From assembly GCA_002414205.1 (NCBI GenBank), contig DHYQ01000107.1, positions 7,586 through 15,235 on the forward strand: 7,650 nt of DNA, written 5' to 3'. This document shows, in pieces, positions 6,639 through 7,650 of this stretch. Source of the DNA: Gallionellaceae bacterium UBA5126. GTDB lineage: Bacteria; Pseudomonadota; Gammaproteobacteria; Burkholderiales; Gallionellaceae. The notes below the pieces were generated by a model. The model was not told the DNA's origin. It searched no databases and saw only the letters and a list, made by a program, of their open reading frames with translations. How positions within the stretch are numbered: the stretch's first letter is position 1; the number at the start of each line of letters is the position of its first letter. The position numbers were made by a program, and so were the translations under genes.

Positions 6639-7106
6639 ATGAGATTGACCACTAAAGGACGTTTTGCAGTCACGGCAATGGTGGATTTGGCAGCGCGTGG
6701 TGGCAAGGCGCCGGTGACGTTGGGTGGGATTAGCGAACGCCAAGGTATTTCGCTGTCGTATCTGGAGCAGCTATTTGGCAAGTTGCGCCGCAGCGAAATT
6801 GTGGTCAGTGTGCGTGGTCCGGGCGGTGGTTATTGTTTGGCGCGCCCCAGTAGCAAAATTAGTGTGGCGGATATTGTGCTGGCTGTGGATGAGCCGCTCG
6901 ATGCGACGGGTTGTGATACCAAAGGAAATTGTCATGGCGGTAAGCCGTGCGCGACCCACGATCTGTGGATGGGTTTGAATGAGCGTATTTACGCTTATTT
7001 AGCGGAAGTCACCCTGAAGCAATTGGTGGATGGGCAAAATCAGCCCAAAAATGCCGCCGCAGGTGCGCCGGTTACCTTGAATCGCAATAGCACAAAAGCA
7101 GCGTGA
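6639..7106 (+). CDS. iscR: Fe-S cluster-responsive transcription regulator IscR (Rrf2 family)
   Basis: A 155-aa winged-helix regulator of iron-sulfur cluster biogenesis. It starts [14 protein letters not shown]; the helix-turn-helix is within about residues 27-55 ([20 protein letters not shown]), and the wing carries SVRGPGGGY (57-65). The 2Fe-2S ligands C92, C98, C104 and H107 occur at exactly the E. coli positions, and E43, implicated in type-1 versus type-2 site choice, is also kept. An additional Cys lies at 66. After about residue 135 the tail is Ala/Asn/Pro-rich and poorly conserved, as is usual. It has its own promoter, IscR-like operator and strong ribosome site, and leads directly into iscS two bases after its stop. 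Expected behaviour is cluster-bound autorepression and cluster-free regulation of type-2 sites. Confidence 0.97.
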   Translation: MRLTTKGRFAVTAMVDLAARGGKAPVTLGGISERQGISLSYLEQLFGKLRRSEIVVSVRGPGGGYCLARPSSKISVADIVLAVDEPLDATGCDTKGNCHGGKPCATHDLWMGLNERIYAYLAEVTLKQLVDGQNQPKNAAAGAPVTLNRNSTKAA

Positions 7107-7108
7107 AT

Positions 7109-7650
7109 ATGAAATTTCCCATTTATATGGACTACTCTGCGACTACCCCGGTAGATCCACGTGTCGCAGCAGAAATGATTCCTTATCTGACCGAGCAATT
7201 TGGCAATCCCGCCAGCCGTTCCCATGCCTTTGGCTGGACGGCGGAAGAGGCGGTGGAAAACGCCCGTCGCCAGGTGGCTGAGTTGGTGAATGCCGATCCG
7301 CGTGAAATCATTTGGACTTCTGGTGCCACCGAGTCCAACAACCTAGCCATCAAGGGCGCGGCGCATTTTTACCAAGGCAAAGGCAAGCATCTGATCACCA
7401 TGACCATCGAGCACAAGGCCGTGCTGGATACCATGCGCGAGTTGGAGCGTGAGGGTTTTAGCGTCACTTACCTCGACCCGGAAACCAATGGCCTGCTGGA
7501 TTTGGCCAAGCTGGAAGCGGCGATGCGCCCGGATACCAGTGTGGTGTCGGTGATGTTGGTCAACAACGAAATCGGCGTGATTCAGGACATCGCCGCCATT
7601 GGTGAGTTGTGCCGCAGCAAGGGCATTATTTTCCATGTGGATGCAGCGCA
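7109..7650 (+). CDS. iscS: Cysteine desulfurase IscS, N-terminal 180 codons (3' cut by window)
   Basis: A PLP-dependent enzyme that takes sulfur from L-cysteine, forming a persulfide for Fe-S cluster assembly on IscU and for tRNA thiolation. The visible part is very close to E. coli Isc[20 protein letters not shown] at the start, [13 protein letters not shown] (31-43), phosphate-binding TSGATESNN (70-78), E101-H102-K103 with the catalytic/PLP-stacking His, VNNEIGV (151-157) and the PLP-binding Asp178 in FHVDAA. Numbering is two lower than E. coli because of a short deletion near residue 30. The Schiff-base Lys and the active-site loop Cys lie beyond the edge. The ATG follows the iscR stop by two bases with no good ribosome site, so translation is probably coupled to iscR. 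iscU and other isc genes are expected next but are not visible. Confidence 0.96.
   Translation, partial: MKFPIYMDYSATTPVDPRVAAEMIPYLTEQFGNPASRSHAFGWTAEEAVENARRQVAELVNADPREIIWTSGATESNNLAIKGAAHFYQGKGKHLITMTIEHKAVLDTMRELEREGFSVTYLDPETNGLLDLAKLEAAMRPDTSVVSVMLVNNEIGVIQDIAAIGELCRSKGIIFHVDAA

Noticed and set aside
1..7650. tRNA, rRNA, CRISPR array, insertion sequence
   Set aside because: No cloverleaf, regular spaced repeats, transposase motif or terminal inverted repeats were found on either strand by eye.

Overview
The window looks like chromosomal DNA of a betaproteobacterium, possibly a Nitrosomonadales/Gallionellales-type lineage. The lineage is inferred from gene content, protein flavour and moderate-to-high GC; no rRNA gene is present to confirm it. 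The core is the conserved proteobacterial block suhB <- | -> trmJ - cysE - iscR - iscS. The same order with cysE between trmJ and iscR is familiar from pseudomonads and relatives.

Layout. (1) 1-2106 (+): the C-terminal ~700 residues of a large hybrid sensor histidine kinase (end of the dimerisation helix, ATPase, two receivers, HPt, extra helical tail); its 5' end lies outside the window. (2) 2107-3131: an accessory insert-like stretch on the minus strand. It holds an intact Mu gpG/P2 gpS-type phage virion morphogenesis gene, preceded by a 67-codon gene I cannot identify and about 200 bp with no convincing gene. No other phage genes flank it, so it is an orphan remnant. (3) 3132-4997 (-): ygfZ (folate-binding Fe-S maintenance protein), with its own good sigma70-like promoter, and suhB (inositol monophosphatase family). 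(4) 4998-5069: short divergent promoter region. (5) 5070-7650 (+): trmJ (tRNA Cm32/Um32 methyltransferase), cysE (serine acetyltransferase), iscR (2Fe-2S regulator) and the first 180 codons of iscS (cysteine desulfurase, cut by the window edge).

Functional logic. CysE makes O-acetylserine for cysteine synthesis, IscS takes sulfur from cysteine for Fe-S clusters, IscR senses cluster status and represses its own operon, and YgfZ (encoded nearby on the other strand) supports Fe-S enzymes. The most informative regulatory DNA is the 75-bp cysE-iscR gap. It carries an IscR type-1-like operator that overlaps a TTGACT -35 element and the cysE stop codon. It also carries an 8-bp inverted repeat whose downstream arm is the iscR ribosome binding site. 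I see no wholly new system. The best leads are this leader architecture and the orphan phage gene pair. No tRNA, rRNA, CRISPR array or insertion sequence was seen.
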